This document shows, in pieces, positions 30,436-43,229 of a stretch of 64,000 nt of DNA (position 1 is the stretch's first letter; each line of letters opens with the position of its first letter). The notes under the pieces are model-generated. The model saw only the letters and a program-made list of their open reading frames with translations, had not been told where the DNA came from and searched no databases. The DNA is from Ariolimax columbianus (lineage: Eukaryota > Mollusca > Gastropoda > Stylommatophora > Arionidae). Position numbers and translations under genes: made by a program. The DNA lies in NCBI GenBank assembly GCA_036924085.1, contig JAVGWX010000014.1, forward strand, positions 40,481,556 through 40,545,555, in the 5' to 3' direction.

Positions 30436-33279
30436 ATGTTAGACAAAAATAACCTTATAGACGCATACAGGAATACTTACCCTAATGGAACAGACACGAC
30501 TCATACAACCCACTCACAGCACGGTACAACACACACTAGAATTGATAGGATTTACACACCAAAAACATACACAGTTAATGAAATACACCACATAGACACA
30601 ACCCCCTTTACAGAACACAAAGCAGTAGCTATTATAGTTAACGGCACACACATATCAAATAGTCACACACAATCACAACACTGGAAATTCAACAATTCAC
30701 TACTTAATAACAACAAATTTGTAAAAACCATATCCAATTTAATAAGAGATCTCACAGAACACCTACCAGACACAGACCTAAACAGTTATTGGGATTTAAT
30801 TAAAAGCACAATCAGGGACCGCACACAGACAATTTCAAAACAAATACACAGAAATACAAAACGCAATAGACAGATCATTGAAGATGCTATAAAAATGACA
30901 AAATTAATTGATAAAAACTTACCCCAAATTCAACTTTTACAGGACGAATTAGACAAAATCGATAATTATAAACTACAAGGGGCCCAATTAAGAGCTAAAA
31001 TACCAATACTTTTACAGGAAAACCCTACACAACAGTTCCTAGCGGTAGAACAGAACATACAACGTTCACGACAAATACACAAAATCAAGGGACCAACAGG
31101 ACAAATATTAACTGAACCCCACGAAATACGACAGACCTTTCATGACTACTACACGACGTTGTATTCTGCAGAGAATACCACGCACACTGAGTGCGGAAAA
31201 TTTTCTGAGTATACAAAGCAGTTGAGTGACACAGACAGGGATGCCATTAGTACACCCCTGTCTTTAATTGACTTAAAAAACTCACTCGACTCCTTTCAGA
31301 AAAACAAAAGCCCAGGCTCTGACGGCTTGACCGTCGAGTTCTACATAACCTTCTTCGACAGTATTGGACCCACCCTTTTAAAAGTTTTAAATGAAGCATT
31401 TGAAACAGGCGAATTGCCAAATAGCCTTAACGAAGCTTACATTACACTGATCCCTAAACCGGACAGTGACAAGCTAGAGGCCAAAAACTACAGACCAATT
31501 TCTCTCCTGAACGTAGACTACAAAATTCTGACCAAAGCCCTCACACTAAAGATTAGACCCTTTATGCAACATCTAGTACATAAAGACCAACAATGTAGCG
31601 TAAAGGATAGGAAAATCAGTAAACATGCACATTTCCTACGAGACATTATACAATATACTAGCGACAAAAACATACAAGCTGCAATCCTCTCAATTGACCA
31701 AGAAAAAGCTTTCGACAGAGTCTCACATTCCTTTCTCCACGAAATTTTAAAGAAAAATAACATTGGGGAATACCTTACCAACTGGATAAAAATAATATAT
31801 AAGAGACCCGAAAGCAAAATAATGATTAATCATCAGTTAACAGATAGTTTCTCCCTAACAAGATCAGTCAGGCAAGGGTGTCCGCTGTCCCCAACACTAT
31901 ATACCCTAGTCTTGGAGCCCCTATTAGAGAAGATTAGACAGGACCCAACAATAGTAGGGACCCATGTACCGGGGTCTGGGGAACAAAAATTAATAGCTTA
32001 CGCGGACGATACCGCTTTCTTTCCATCCAATAGTAGGTCAATTCAAAAAATCCTAAACACCTTCACACATTTCGGCACAGAAAGCGGATCCAAAATTAAT
32101 ATCCCCAAATCATCCATAATGGGGATTGGCAAGTGGACAAATAAATTCGATTTTCCATTTCAATTAAATCAAGTAAACAAAATTAAAATATATGGAATAA
32201 TATACCCTGCAAATCCACTTGACCCTAATAAAGAAATATGGGAGAAAATTACTGTTAATATTAAAAACATCCTCAAAAAATTTGAATACAAAATTACAAC
32301 AATATTTGGGCGCAGTATAATAGTTAACTCAGTTATAATACCCAAAATAATATATGTCGCAAACATATTATGCCCACCCCTAACAGCAATCAAAGAAATA
32401 AATAAAGCAGTTAGAAGCTTCATATTCCGCAACACAATACATAATATCCAATCGAAAACATTAATGCAAGAAAAAAACCGAGGGGGGATCGCCCTACAAG
32501 ACACAACAATTAAAATACAATCACTAAGAATAAAATTTGTACAAGAAATCATAAAATACCCTAATGAATACCCACTATCCCATTATTATTTAGGACTAAG
32601 GATAACTAAATTATGCAAGTTAAATAACAATATCCCACACTGCTTTACAAAAATACCAATGTTCTACAAACAATGCATTAGACACATTACAGGAAACGAA
32701 ACATTACTCACACAAAAACCAGACACGATTTACAAAAAACTTATATTATTACAGGAACCCCCACTTAAAGATAGGATTAAACGAGGATACGGGTATTTTA
32801 TAACTAATTACACACATAACTTTTGTAATCTACCCAACATTAAAGTATCACCACACATTAAAGAAGTTACTTACAGACTAATTTTCGGAACAACACCAAT
32901 ACGTAAACAAACTCAAACCCAGCTAGGACACGTAACACAAAAATGCCATCTTTGCAACAGAAACATACAAGAAACAGAAAATCATTTATTCTACCTTTGT
33001 AAAGTAGTCAGCACAACACTAGGTAAAATTAGACAAATAATGAGCAGATTTATTAAAATAAAAGTAGACATGTTTAGAGCCATAATGCTTCATACACTTC
33101 CATGGACAGACAGAGACACACAAAACAAACTCTTAACAATACTGGCAGAGTTCAGATATTTAGTATGGACCTGTCGGTGCAGAGCTCTCTACCACGGGCA
33201 CACTTTTAACCCAGGCAGCTTTCTATCTTTATTTATGGGGATGAGTAGGTTCTTTGCCCAGATGTTTCACGATCTGTGA
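30436..33279 (+). CDS. ORF2 remainder: endonuclease C-terminus, reverse transcriptase and zinc motif
   Basis: A 947-codon open frame, also open upstream through the last 71-bp monomer (…TSKTRTTSLEI). The endonuclease end is RIDRIY at 35-40 and TEHKAV at 59-64, where many relatives have SDH or TDH. RT motifs are SPGSDG at 292-297, NYRPISLLN at 351-359, D421 in LSIDQEKAFD, RQGCPLSP at 479-486 and AYADD at 521-525. A C-x2-C…H-x4-C motif (CHLCN…ENHLFYLC) lies about 90 residues before the end. RT residues look intact. Without its own N-terminal endonuclease half it is probably not expressed as a functional ORF2. Confidence 0.92.
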   Translation: MLDKNNLIDAYRNTYPNGTDTTHTTHSQHGTTHTRIDRIYTPKTYTVNEIHHIDTTPFTEHKAVAIIVNGTHISNSHTQSQHWKFNNSLLNNNKFVKTISNLIRDLTEHLPDTDLNSYWDLIKSTIRDRTQTISKQIHRNTKRNRQIIEDAIKMTKLIDKNLPQIQLLQDELDKIDNYKLQGAQLRAKIPILLQENPTQQFLAVEQNIQRSRQIHKIKGPTGQILTEPHEIRQTFHDYYTTLYSAENTTHTECGKFSEYTKQLSDTDRDAISTPLSLIDLKNSLDSFQKNKSPGSDGLTVEFYITFFDSIGPTLLKVLNEAFETGELPNSLNEAYITLIPKPDSDKLEAKNYRPISLLNVDYKILTKALTLKIRPFMQHLVHKDQQCSVKDRKISKHAHFLRDIIQYTSDKNIQAAILSIDQEKAFDRVSHSFLHEILKKNNIGEYLTNWIKIIYKRPESKIMINHQLTDSFSLTRSVRQGCPLSPTLYTLVLEPLLEKIRQDPTIVGTHVPGSGEQKLIAYADDTAFFPSNSRSIQKILNTFTHFGTESGSKINIPKSSIMGIGKWTNKFDFPFQLNQVNKIKIYGIIYPANPLDPNKEIWEKITVNIKNILKKFEYKITTIFGRSIIVNSVIIPKIIYVANILCPPLTAIKEINKAVRSFIFRNTIHNIQSKTLMQEKNRGGIALQDTTIKIQSLRIKFVQEIIKYPNEYPLSHYYLGLRITKLCKLNNNIPHCFTKIPMFYKQCIRHITGNETLLTQKPDTIYKKLILLQEPPLKDRIKRGYGYFITNYTHNFCNLPNIKVSPHIKEVTYRLIFGTTPIRKQTQTQLGHVTQKCHLCNRNIQETENHLFYLCKVVSTTLGKIRQIMSRFIKIKVDMFRAIMLHTLPWTDRDTQNKLLTILAEFRYLVWTCRCRALYHGHTFNPGSFLSLFMGMSRFFAQMFHDL

Positions 33280-33850
33280 ATATTCTGGGCAGGACCTACG
33301 GACTGCCTGGGCGAAAAAAAAATATATATATATATATGGATTTTCGTACGAGTGAGTGTGAACGAGATTGTATGGTATGTGTAAGTGAACACACGGGTAC
33401 TAGGACGAGAATATTGATGTAAATAGTGTGTATGCCTGTACATGTGGATAAACGTGTATGCATGAGTACCCATGTGTGTGGGAGAATCAGTAATGTATGG
33501 AAAGTTGTATGCAGAAGTGATGGATGTATGAAGATAAATGTTTTTTAGACAGAGATGCCTCTGTGTGAATGTATGCGTGTTTGTGTATACGAGTGTACAT
33601 ATGTATGCATGTTTGTTTGTTTGTTTGTTTGTTTGTTTGTTTTTTATTTTTAATTTTTTTTATTTTTATTTTTTTTAATTTTTTTTTTAAATGTTGTTGT
33701 TGTTGTTGTAAATAACATGTAAAAATACATTATAATATTCATTTGATTGTTTTTTGCTCTGGTTGCATTTTGTACAAAAACTCATTGAAAGTAAATGACA
33801 ATATGTAAATACAAAATGCGCCATTGAAGCGGAAATAAAACCCTTAAAAT
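33280..33850 (+). other. 3' UTR of the Tx1-like element
   Basis: Holds a TA run (33323-33340), a (GTTT)n run (33610-33645), T-rich and (TTG)n tracts, and ends gcggaaataaaacccttaaaat. No ORF is supported. There is no classic AATAAA plus poly(A) end. Confidence 0.75.
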
Positions 33851-33867
33851 CTTATATTCCGTGTGTG
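33851..33867 (+). repeat. Right 17-bp target-site duplication of the Tx1-like element
   Basis: cttatattccgtgtgtg, identical to 26945-26961, after which normal unit sequence (ctacttttaaattg) resumes. Confidence 0.92.
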
Positions 33868-34714
33868 CTACTTTTAAATTGTTCAAGCTTGGATTTAATG
33901 ATATGTAAGCAAATGTATGTAGGCTTTTATGTTATCAACTTCTCTAACATACCATCTATAGATTGTTAATCTCATTGTACATATCCAAATTTTAAACGAT
34001 ACATTTTTTAGAACAGGACACCCATTACCATCCTTTTAATAACACTAGCCATATGGAATCTTGCATGTTTACTGCTGGCTGAATATATGTAGACATAATA
34101 TTCATAATGTGGCATAAGAAATACGTACACATTAAATTGAACCATATTCCAGTGTGTGTTTGTTTCTTTCTTTATTTCACAAGACGCATAGATTGCCATA
34201 TTAAAAATGTAAACAAACAGATATTAAAGTACACATTCCTAAAGCCCAGGTATTGATAAAATTGCTCTTTGCTGTCACTCTGTGTATTTATGATATATTC
34301 GAATACTGACACTATTATTTATTAACATACACCAAATTGAAAGCATGGTAGTAATACATATCTTATTATTTTAAACATACATTTTTGAATGAATGCACAT
34401 ATTTCTTTACGTTTGTGTGTGCGTGTGTGTACAACTGTGTAAAATCCTACAGTATTGACAGATTTCCAAAACTACTTATTCCGTACTGTTCCTACTGGCA
34501 TTATAAATGCAGCTCTAAAATTGATTGCAAAACACCTTTGTTTGGTTCTGTTGTTGTTGATTCATCCATTAAGCAAATATATACACAGTAGGCGTTTAGC
34601 TTGTTTGAAAAAGTCCAGTCTTTGCAAACCGTCGAAGGGTTTGAGAGCTGATAATGCTATTGGGGTTAACATTGAAACAGTAAGATTATATGTACGAACG
34701 TAAATATTACTGTG
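33868..34714 (+). other. Unit B AT-rich spacer after the Tx1-like insertion
   Basis: Counterpart of 2806-3296 plus 11794-12149 in unit A, but uninterrupted. It passes directly through gtagtaatacatatctt, showing the empty site for the unit A chimeric insertion. No gene recognised. Confidence 0.65.
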
Positions 34715-37503
34715 TGTGTGTTAACATGTGGATAGTAAGATACTGTGTAGAAGATTAAAGCTTGGTTTCAGTCTGTTAATATGTTGATAGTGAGAAACTA
34801 TGTAGGACATTAAAGCTCTGCGTTAGACTGCTAACAAGCTTGTGGTTGGTGTGCTAACATGTGAATAGTAAAATATCATGTAGAAGATTAACGCTTGGTG
34901 TCAATCTGCTAATATGTTGATAGTGAGATACTATGTAGGACATCAAAGCTGAGTGTTAGTCTACTAACATGTGGATAGTAAGATATTTTCAAGACAGTAA
35001 ATCTCCAAGTTGGTTTGCATCTGTTGATTTGTAAATAGTAGGACCTTATGTAAGAGATTAAAGCTCAGTAGCTGACTCCTAACATGTGTATAGTAAGTTA
35101 ATATGTACACCATTAAATCTTAGTGTCTATCTGTTAATATGTAAATAAAGAGATAATATGTAGGACATTAAAACTCAATTTTAGTCCTCTAGTGTGCAAA
35201 AATTCTTTATTCCTCTTTGCGTTCAGGATCCTTTGTCATGTTATATCTGCAAGCCAGTAATCATGATGCAGTCCATAATCTTTACCAGGACATAGTGGCT
35301 GCACCATAGCCTTTGTCTCAGCTCTACATCCTTTGGTATCTCATTTCACTAAAGCACGGTGAAAGTAAAATGCTATGTAGAACACACATTTTGGTGTTGG
35401 TCTGTAAATTTATGGATTGTAGGTACAATGCAAGACTGTAAAATTACATAGGGGTCTACATCTGTTGCCATGTGGATAGTAAAGTAATATGTCAGGTATC
35501 CAATCTTAGTATTGGTCAGTTATCAAATGGATTGTAAGATAATATTTAGGGTATCAAATCTTGGTGCTGGTCTGTAAACATGTGGAGGGTAAGATAATAT
35601 GTAGGGTATCAAATCTCGGTTCTGGTCTGTTAACATGGGAATGGTAAGATAATATTTAGGGTAGCAAATCTTGGTGCTGGTCTGTTAACATGTGGGTGGT
35701 AAGATAGTATGTATAACAGTAAAGCTAAGTGTTCTTCTGGCATGGGGATTCATAGATAAAATGTAGGGCATTGAAGCACAGTGTAGATCTATTAACATGT
35801 GATTAGTAGTATAATATGTACAACATTAACGGACATGGTCAGTTTGTTGAGAGGTGGAAAGTAAGATACTATGTGGGACAGTGGAGTTTGTTGTCGGTCT
35901 ACTTCTTTTGTCCTGTGAATATCAAGATAATATAAAGGACATTGAACCATGGTGTCATTCTGTTTGCACTGTGATAGTCAGATAAAATAATTAAGTCTAT
36001 TGCATCTCTTTTTGGGGGGAAAGGAAGATACTTTTATTTTGGCGATAAGGCTCAGTGTGGGTTTGTTAATGTATTGATAGTAAAAATTTATTTAGAATAT
36101 TACAGCTCGTTGTTGGTCTATTGACATGGGGCCAGCAGGATACTGTTTAGGACATTTATTCTTGGTGTCTGTTTGTTAACAAATGGAAGGTAACACACTG
36201 TATAGGACAGAAAAGCTCAGTGTTGGTCTGTAAATACATGTGAACTGTAAGATATTGTGTAGGACACTTGTTCTCAGTGTTGGTCTGTTAATACATGTGA
36301 ACTGTAAGATATTGTGTAGGACACGTGTTCTCAGTGTTGGTCTGTTATACATGTGAACTGTAAGACATTGTGTAGGACACGTGTTCTCTGTGTTGGTCTG
36401 TAAACATGATGATTAGTAAGATATTATGTATGACATTACAGCTCAGTGTTGATGTTTTATCAAGGAGAAAGATAATATTTACAACTTTACATCTCGGTTG
36501 TTATGCGTTAACATTTGAATATTAAGAAAATATGTAGGACATGAAAGCTCACTGTTCGTTTGCTAACAAGTGGATAATACAATACTATGAGGTAAAGTAA
36601 TGCAAGCTGTCATTCTGTTAACACGCGGAAAGTAAGAAACTATATAGGACATTACTGCTCAGTGTTGGTATTTTGACCTGGGGATAGTAAGATACTACAA
36701 AGGACATTACAGATCGGTGTTGGTCTGTTAACAAGCGGAGAATAAGATACTATGTAGGACATTACTGCTCAGTTTTGGTCTGTTTACCTGGGGGAAAAAA
36801 TATACTATGTAGGACACCTATTCATGAGGTTGGTCTGTTTTCATGAAGATAGTGAGGAAATATATACAACATTATTTCTCAGTTGATGTATATTAACATG
36901 TGGATATTAAGAAAATAAGTAGGACATGAAAGTTCACTGTCTGTGTGTTAAGAAGTGGATAGTTTGATGTTATGTAGAAAAGTGAAGCTTGCTTTCATTC
37001 TGTTATAACGTGTGGATAGTAAAACAATAGGTAGGACATTAAAGATTTGTGTCAGACTGCTATCTTTGGGACAGAAAGATAAAAAGTAGGTCATTTAAGC
37101 TCTGTGTTAGTATGTTAACATCTGGACAGTAAGATTACATGTAGGACATTAACAAAGGGGAATGGTTTGTAAACATGCAAACAGTTTAAGGCTACATAGG
37201 ACAATAAAACTCAGTGTCTGTCTGCTAACAGTTGTATAGTTAGATACTATGTATGTCTTCTATGCGAAAAGCTCGGTTCTCGGCTATTAACATGCAAATT
37301 AGTAATATACTATGTAGGACATTACAGCTTGTTGTCGGCCTGCTAAGATAGGGATATTATGATACTTTACAGGACAATTATCTTGGTGTCCATTTGTTAA
37401 TATACAGACAGTAAGATACTACATAGGACCTTAAAGCTCAGTGTTAGCCTTCATCTTTTGTCATGCTGATACTAAGATACTATGTAGGAGATTAAAAATC
37501 AGA

Positions 37504-37784
37504 GTAACGGCCGGTGCTGTGATGGGGATTTATTAATTTTTTTTTTTTTTTTTTGCGTTTGACTTATTTATCTATTCCCCAAGGCGTGTGTGCGTTACAC
37601 TGTGGTTTTTGTTTTGCGCCCAGTGCATCCGACTTCAGCATGCATTTTATGTAAGGGTCTGCTTCCTCCTGCATTTTCTAAGGGTTTGCTTCCCCGGGGT
37701 AACGGCCGGTGCTGTGATGGGGATCGAACCCAGCACCTTCTGGTTGTGAGCCGTGCCACTTCACCACTAGGCCACGCCGTCCCC
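37504..37784 (-). mobile_element. tRNA-derived SINE (unit B)
   Basis: Same SINE as 15073-15356 at the same position. Its T tract near 37540-37555 is a pure run rather than tgtgttttt. Confidence 0.78.
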
Positions 37785-38060
37785 ATGGTGACAGTAAGAT
37801 AATATGTAGGATATTAGCGAAGAGCATCGGTCTGTTAACATTTAGATAGTAAGATGTTATGTAGTACATTACAGCTTGATATTAGGTCTGCTAACATTTA
37901 GAAAGAAAGATTTTATATTAGGACATTACAGCTTGGTGTTGGTCTGTTGACATGAAGACTGTAAAATGCTATGAATGACATTAAAACATGTGGATAGTAC
38001 AATATCATGTAGGATAGCAAAGCTCAGAGTCGGGCTGATGACATGGGTACAGTAAGATAT

Positions 38061-38116
38061 CTTCTTCGAAGTACGCTGTCAGACAAAACGTGAATTTCTT
38101 AAAGAAGAAGAAGAAG
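38061..38116 (-). mobile_element. Ultra-short I-like 3' end insertion (unit B)
   Basis: Counterpart of 15630-15688. The flanks gtaagatat on the left and taagatattg on the right are consistent with a short target-site duplication. Confidence 0.6.
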
Positions 38117-39276
38117 TAAGATATTGTGTAGGACATTAAAACTTACTGTCCGTTTGTTAACACGTGGATAGTAAGATATTATTTTTAACAGTACCGCATG
38201 GTGTCTGCCTGTTAACATGTGGATAGTAAGATATTATGTACAGCATTAAAGCTCTGTGTTGGCCAGTTGACTTGTGAATAGTAAGATACTCTGTAGGACA
38301 TTCAAGCTCTGTGTTTGCCTGTTGACATGTGGATAGTAAGATACTCTGTAAGACATTCAAGCTCTGTGTTGGCCTGTTGACATGTGGATAGTAAAATACT
38401 CTGTAGGACATGCAAGCTCTGTGTTGGCCTGTTGACATGTTGATAGTAAGATACTCTGTAAGAAATTAAAGCTCTGTGTTGGCTTGTTAACATGGTGGCA
38501 GTAAGGAACTATGTAGGACATCAATGTTTTGGGTAAGTCTAACATCTGGATAGTGGATACTGTGCAGTGCATTCAATCTAGAGTTGGTTTGTTAATATGT
38601 GGATTGTAAGATCCTGTGTAAGACATTAAAGCTCTCTGTCAGTCTGATGCCATTGGGATTGTACAATACTTTGAAGAACAATAAAACTTGGTATTGGTCT
38701 GTTAATATATAGATAGCAAATTACAATGTAGTATTGTAAAGTTTCGAGTCAGTGAACATCTGTTTATTGGGGATAGTGCGATACTTTGTAGGACAATACC
38801 GTTTATTGTCTGTATGTTAATATTCATATAGTAAGGTATTATATAACAGAATGTTACCATGTGCTTAGGTAGATACTGTGTAGGACATCAAAATGTAATG
38901 CTGGTATGATAGTCTGTGGATAGTAAGATAATATATATAGGACATTAAAACTCGATGTAGCATAGTAAGATACTGGCTAGGACTGTAATGCCTAGGGTCA
39001 GTTTATTAAAATCTGGATAGTAAGATACTAGTTAGAACTGTAATGCCTAGGGTCAGTCTGTTAACATGTGGATAGTAAGATATTATTTCAGACATTAACG
39101 CATAGTGTCGGTCTGTACATTATATAAATTGCTGAGCAATTATAGTAGTAAAACTGGGAGAGTTCAAAACGTAGTTCCCTCATGTTCCAGTCTCTCTCTT
39201 ATCGCCTGTGGAGTATAAAAAATAGATAGGAATGGTTAAAATACCGCTTTGGAACAAAATCAAGAACCTAACCTAC

Positions 39277-39655
39277 GTTAGATACAGAAATTACATACAA
39301 TGGGACTAAAGCATTCATCAGGGCAACGTACAGTGCAAAATGGAGAAAAAAAACGACACCCTAGCCACATAGATGATCATTCTCCGGCTACGCACAGGTC
39401 ACAACATCTGAGATGTCATCTGTACAACAAGTTCAAGATTGGTACTACAGACCTTCGTGCCTGCGGCACATCCCCCATGAAGGCAGAACATATTTTGCAG
39501 TCATGTTCACAGTATACCGACAAAAGAAGTAGCATTTGGCAATAGCTAGTGTCCTTCCACGAGAAGCTGTACGGAAGCGTAGAGAGCTCTGAGTCGACTG
39601 ATGACTTCGTTAGAGTCATTAAAGTTGATGTCTGAAGACGAACGAAGAAGAAGAA
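39277..39655 (+). pseudogene. 3' end of the second I-like subfamily (unit B)
   Basis: Counterpart of 16690-17079 with the same CGTSPMKAEHILQSC zinc text and (GAA)n tail. It differs from A by a few substitutions (e.g. SCSQY for SCPQY). Confidence 0.75.
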
Positions 39656-40539
39656 ATGAACCAGTCTAAGCTTCCCGTTGGATCCACTACTAGGGAATTG
39701 CATGTTTACATTTTGATTCGCATTATTCGTTTATAGGTCTAGTGATATTGCGAGCTTAATATCTGAGTAGCAAAATGCCCCTTTGTCGCTATGTGCAACA
39801 TTCTTTTATAGGTCTAGCGATATTGCGAGCTTAATATCTGAGTAGCATCATATCCCTTTGCCGATATGTGCATTCACAAGCAAAAACAACTAGTAGTCTC
39901 TGTATAAGCAACATATGTCCTCTAACCCACTGTATGGGCCGCGTACTACAGTAAACATCCCGAATGATTCTGGATCTTTGGGTATGGCAATGACAAGAAT
40001 AGCACCACTGCCCTACATAGAGCATGTCATAAGAGGCGACTAACTGTGTGACATGGTACAACACCGGCCATGCTTAGTTGGTTTGTTAAGAGCAGCATAG
40101 ATGGCGCCTAACAGGCTGCGGGTCAAGTTGGTCTAGTGTTTGAGTCTTTTAAGATGGACTCGCAGATCTATTAACCAAACTTCTTGGCACTTGTCTTAAC
40201 ACAGCGGAATAATAAGCTGCTCGAGCCTAACACGCTAAGCAGGAAATCCTCATCCGTCCTTTATCCAGCTCACACCACAGCTGGGACCTCCACGGGGTCA
40301 TCTTCCCTTGTAGAATTACAGGTCTACTAAGACTAAGATTAAAATAAACACATAATCTTACAAATAATATTTCTTTTGTTGCAGATTATGCACTTTACAC
40401 TATACGAAATACAAGACCTCACCACTAATGGAGTCTCCCGCGGAACACCTGGCTGAGACATTTCGATTCTACTCCGTCTTCCTCCACGCTGCCCGAGACT
40501 CATCAACCGTTGCCGTGGACGATCAACACGAAAGACAAT
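39656..40539 (+). other. Unit B spacer with the 75-bp duplication
   Basis: Counterpart of 17080-17929. The 75-bp block is again present twice. No gene recognised. Confidence 0.5.
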
Positions 40540-41235
40540 GGTTGAGTCCTTGTTTAGCTCCTTGATCAGGTTCAACAAGGGGGCCGGGGGGCCATTCCCC
40601 GTGGGGCTTTCCATAAAGCCGGCCGACCAACCGAGACGAAGGCGGACCTTGAGTCCACGTATGCAGCGTTCAAGGGGCGATTGAAGGCTCGTTACAGTTC
40701 GGCGAGGAGGCGCAGAGTAAGGATGACGTCGGTTGTAGAACGGCCCTGGGTGAAGCCAGACTGTTCTGGGCGACGTTTTGTGCTCAAGAGAGGCTTGAGT
40801 CTAGCCAGCAGCACCTTACACCGGTACCGAGAGTAGTGTTATAGGCCTGCAATTATTGCAGTCTTTGAGACTCCCCTTGCCTTTGTACAGGGAGACGACG
40901 ATTCCATCTCGCTAGTCGGCCGGGACGTGTCCCGTCATCCATATTTGTAGGAATAAATGATGGAGGGCAAGGTTGATCAGGTCGATGGGGTGTTATCTAG
41001 ACCTGTCACTCGTCCGTCCATCTCTAGGTTTTCAAATAGCTGCAAGAGCTTCGGCTTAAGTAATGGTGGGGGGTCGATGTTGGCTTCCGTATTTGGGAGG
41101 AGGATCCGTAGATCCAGCAGACAGGTCAGGACATGTCGTAGCTGGTGGGTTGTTAAGAGCATACGTGTAGTGCTCCTTCCACCTGGTCGCTATCTCCTCG
41201 TATGACGAGCACAGGGAGCCTGATTTTTTCCGTTC
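40540..41235 (-). pseudogene. Non-LTR reverse transcriptase fragment, inverted (unit B)
   Basis: Counterpart of 17930-18600. It keeps a segment (ccattccccgtgggg) that unit A lacks and has private changes, including gggcaaggttgatcagg where A and C have gggcagagttgatcggg. Confidence 0.73.
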
Positions 41236-41252
41236 TGCTTGCCTCTAGGGCG

Positions 41253-41525
41253 GAGGAGCATCCAAACTATTCTCAAACGCATTAATTGTCCCTGCCTCCA
41301 CTACTTCCTGTGGCAATGTATTCCAAGCATTCACCGCTGTCTGACTAAAAATATATTTCCTAATATCCAATCTGGACCTTTCTTTAGTTAATTTGTAGCT
41401 ATGCCTTCTTGTTCTTGTAGGTGGTTGTATTTTGAAGAAAAAAACTTGTTATAGTCTAATGTATCCTTTCCTTTGATTATCTTATAAACATGTATTGTTA
41501 CCTCGAATTCTTTCTTTTCTAGACA
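41253..41525 (-). pseudogene. CR1-like C-terminal tail, inverted (unit B)
   Basis: Counterpart of 18635-18910. An A-run length change (gaagaaaaaaac) breaks the 90-codon frame that is open in unit A. Confidence 0.78.
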
Positions 41526-42507
41526 ATAACGATAAAGGGCACTGCTTGATAAGAGCGCCAGTGCAGGTAGCAGATATGAGTTGGCAAAGATTGCTGAAAG
41601 TCGACAGTCGGGACTTTTATAGAGATGAACGGGATATATTTAGAAAGTAGATCGATAAAACTCTTTCCGTTCTTGCATAGGCCCTCTTGTCTGATAAGTG
41701 AAAGTGCATCAAACCCCAATGATGACACAAAAACACAACAGTCCAGCGGGTCATCAAGTACAAACGATTAAATAAATAGGCGGCACACAAAGAAACACTC
41801 CAGTTAATGAAACCTACCTACAATCAGAAGTGATGTATCTTGTAAAGGTGACACACAAAATCAAGAAATTTGACAAGAGAGAAGATGGCAGACTTATTAG
41901 GAGTTTGTGGGTGACAGAATGAGTTGCAGGGTGACCGAACTAGCATACGCCTTCGAGTCTTGGCCAGTGGCTCTATTAGTGTGTGTGTGTGTATGTTGGA
42001 CACCCTGTGACTAGAAGAGATCTGAATATGTGTGGTGCGTGTAGGACACTGAGTGAACGATGTGTGTTCTGAAGTATGTGTATACACAGATGTACAGAGT
42101 GTGTGAAGACATGCGAGTACGCGATTCCGATTATAATTTTTGATGAACGCACAAACTACCTGAGTATACGTGAACAGATCGAATATGGATATATAGATCA
42201 CCTGCCTGAAGGGATCTGAGCGTTGGTAAATGCACAGAATGACAAAGTACATTATATGATCTTGAAGGCGAGGTGTGAGAATGTGTTGAATGTGCAAATA
42301 AAGGGAGTGTATCGACAAGAATCTTGGGTTAAGTAGTTTTGAAGAGTTAACAAAAGCTAATGCTTTAAACTTCTGCTGTAGTTCTATATTAGGATCATTT
42401 AGTTCAGATGTATTTTGTTCTTAATGCAAATTCTATTGTATATGTTCATTGGTGTTATTAAATATGATACCGGTTGTTGGAGAGTGTTTGTTGTGTTATT
42501 TGCTGTG
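41526..42507 (+). other. Unit B spacer before the VNTR
   Basis: Counterpart of 18911-19890, with no gene recognised. Confidence 0.5.
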
Positions 42508-43055
42508 TGTGGTCGTGTCCCGATGTAGATACATGTTGTTGGAGTGTGTGTGTGGTCGTGTCCTGATGTGGATACATGTTGTTGGAGTGTGCGTGTGGTC
42601 GTGTCCTGATGTGGATACATGTTGTTGGAGTGTATGTGTGGTCGTGTCCTGATGTGGATACATGTTGTTGGAGTGTGTGTGTGGTCGTTTCCTGATGTGG
42701 ATACATGTTGTTGGAGTGTTAGTGTGGTCGTGTCCTGATGTAGATACATGTTGTTGGAGTGTGTGTGTGGTCGTCTCCCGATGTGGATACATGTTGTTGT
42801 AGTGTGTGTGTGGTCGTGTCCTGATGTGGATATATGTTGTTGTAGTGTGTGTGTGGTCGTGTCCTGATGTAGATACATGTTGTTGGAGTGTGTGTGTGGT
42901 CGTGTCCTGATGTGGATACATGTTGTTGTAGTGTGTGTGTGGTCGTGTCCTGATGTAGATACATGTTGTTGGAGTGTGTGTGTGGTCGTGTCCTGATGTG
43001 GATACATGTGTTTGGAGTGTGTGTGTGGTCGTGTCCTGATGTGGATACATGTTGT
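42508..43055 (+). repeat. 43-bp VNTR, ~13 copies (unit B)
   Basis: Same monomer and edges as 19891-21531 but only about 0.55 kb. It includes private monomer variants (gttgttgtagtg, ggatatatg, gtgttagtgtgg). Confidence 0.95.
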
Positions 43056-43229
43056 AACATTCTAGATAGTAATCCTCTGCAAAACCTGGACTCTGCCACA
43101 TGCTCCAAGTATTGATGTAAAAAGAGGAGTGAGATAAAGTGTATGTTCCCCCTTTTTAATATATACACACAAAACAAATATTCACGGAGATAGCGGAGAT
43201 GCCAGGGCTTGTCGTTGATGGTATAACTT

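Larger units (their letters stand above)
26962..33850 (+). mobile_element. Full-length Tx1/L1-like non-LTR retrotransposon
   Basis: A 6,889-bp insertion in unit B flanked by a perfect 17-bp target-site duplication and absent from the same site in A and C. The layout is a short GC-rich 5' UTR (26962-27068), ORF1 with a CCHC knuckle, an inter-ORF region with ATT and poly-C tracts, ORF2 (endonuclease, RT, C-terminal zinc motif), then a T- and GT-rich 3' UTR ending aaacccttaaaat without a poly(A) tail. The RT motifs RQGCPLSP and AYADD with an ORF1 plus ORF2 layout fit the Tx1 branch of the L1 group. ORF2 is interrupted by a 71-bp tandem array, so this copy is probably not autonomous. Confidence 0.93.
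34715..39115 (+). repeat. Degenerate ~55-bp tandem repeat field (unit B)
   Basis: Collinear with 12150-16535. Differences are one copy fewer of the early multimer near 34830 and an extra ~150-bp segment at about 38806-38960 that is shared with unit C but missing in A. Confidence 0.9.

Noticed and set aside
28713..33279. Two separate genes for endonuclease and RT in the Tx1-like element
   Set aside because: Frame arithmetic (17 extra copies of 71 bp, remainder one) shows a single ORF2 split by repeat expansion.
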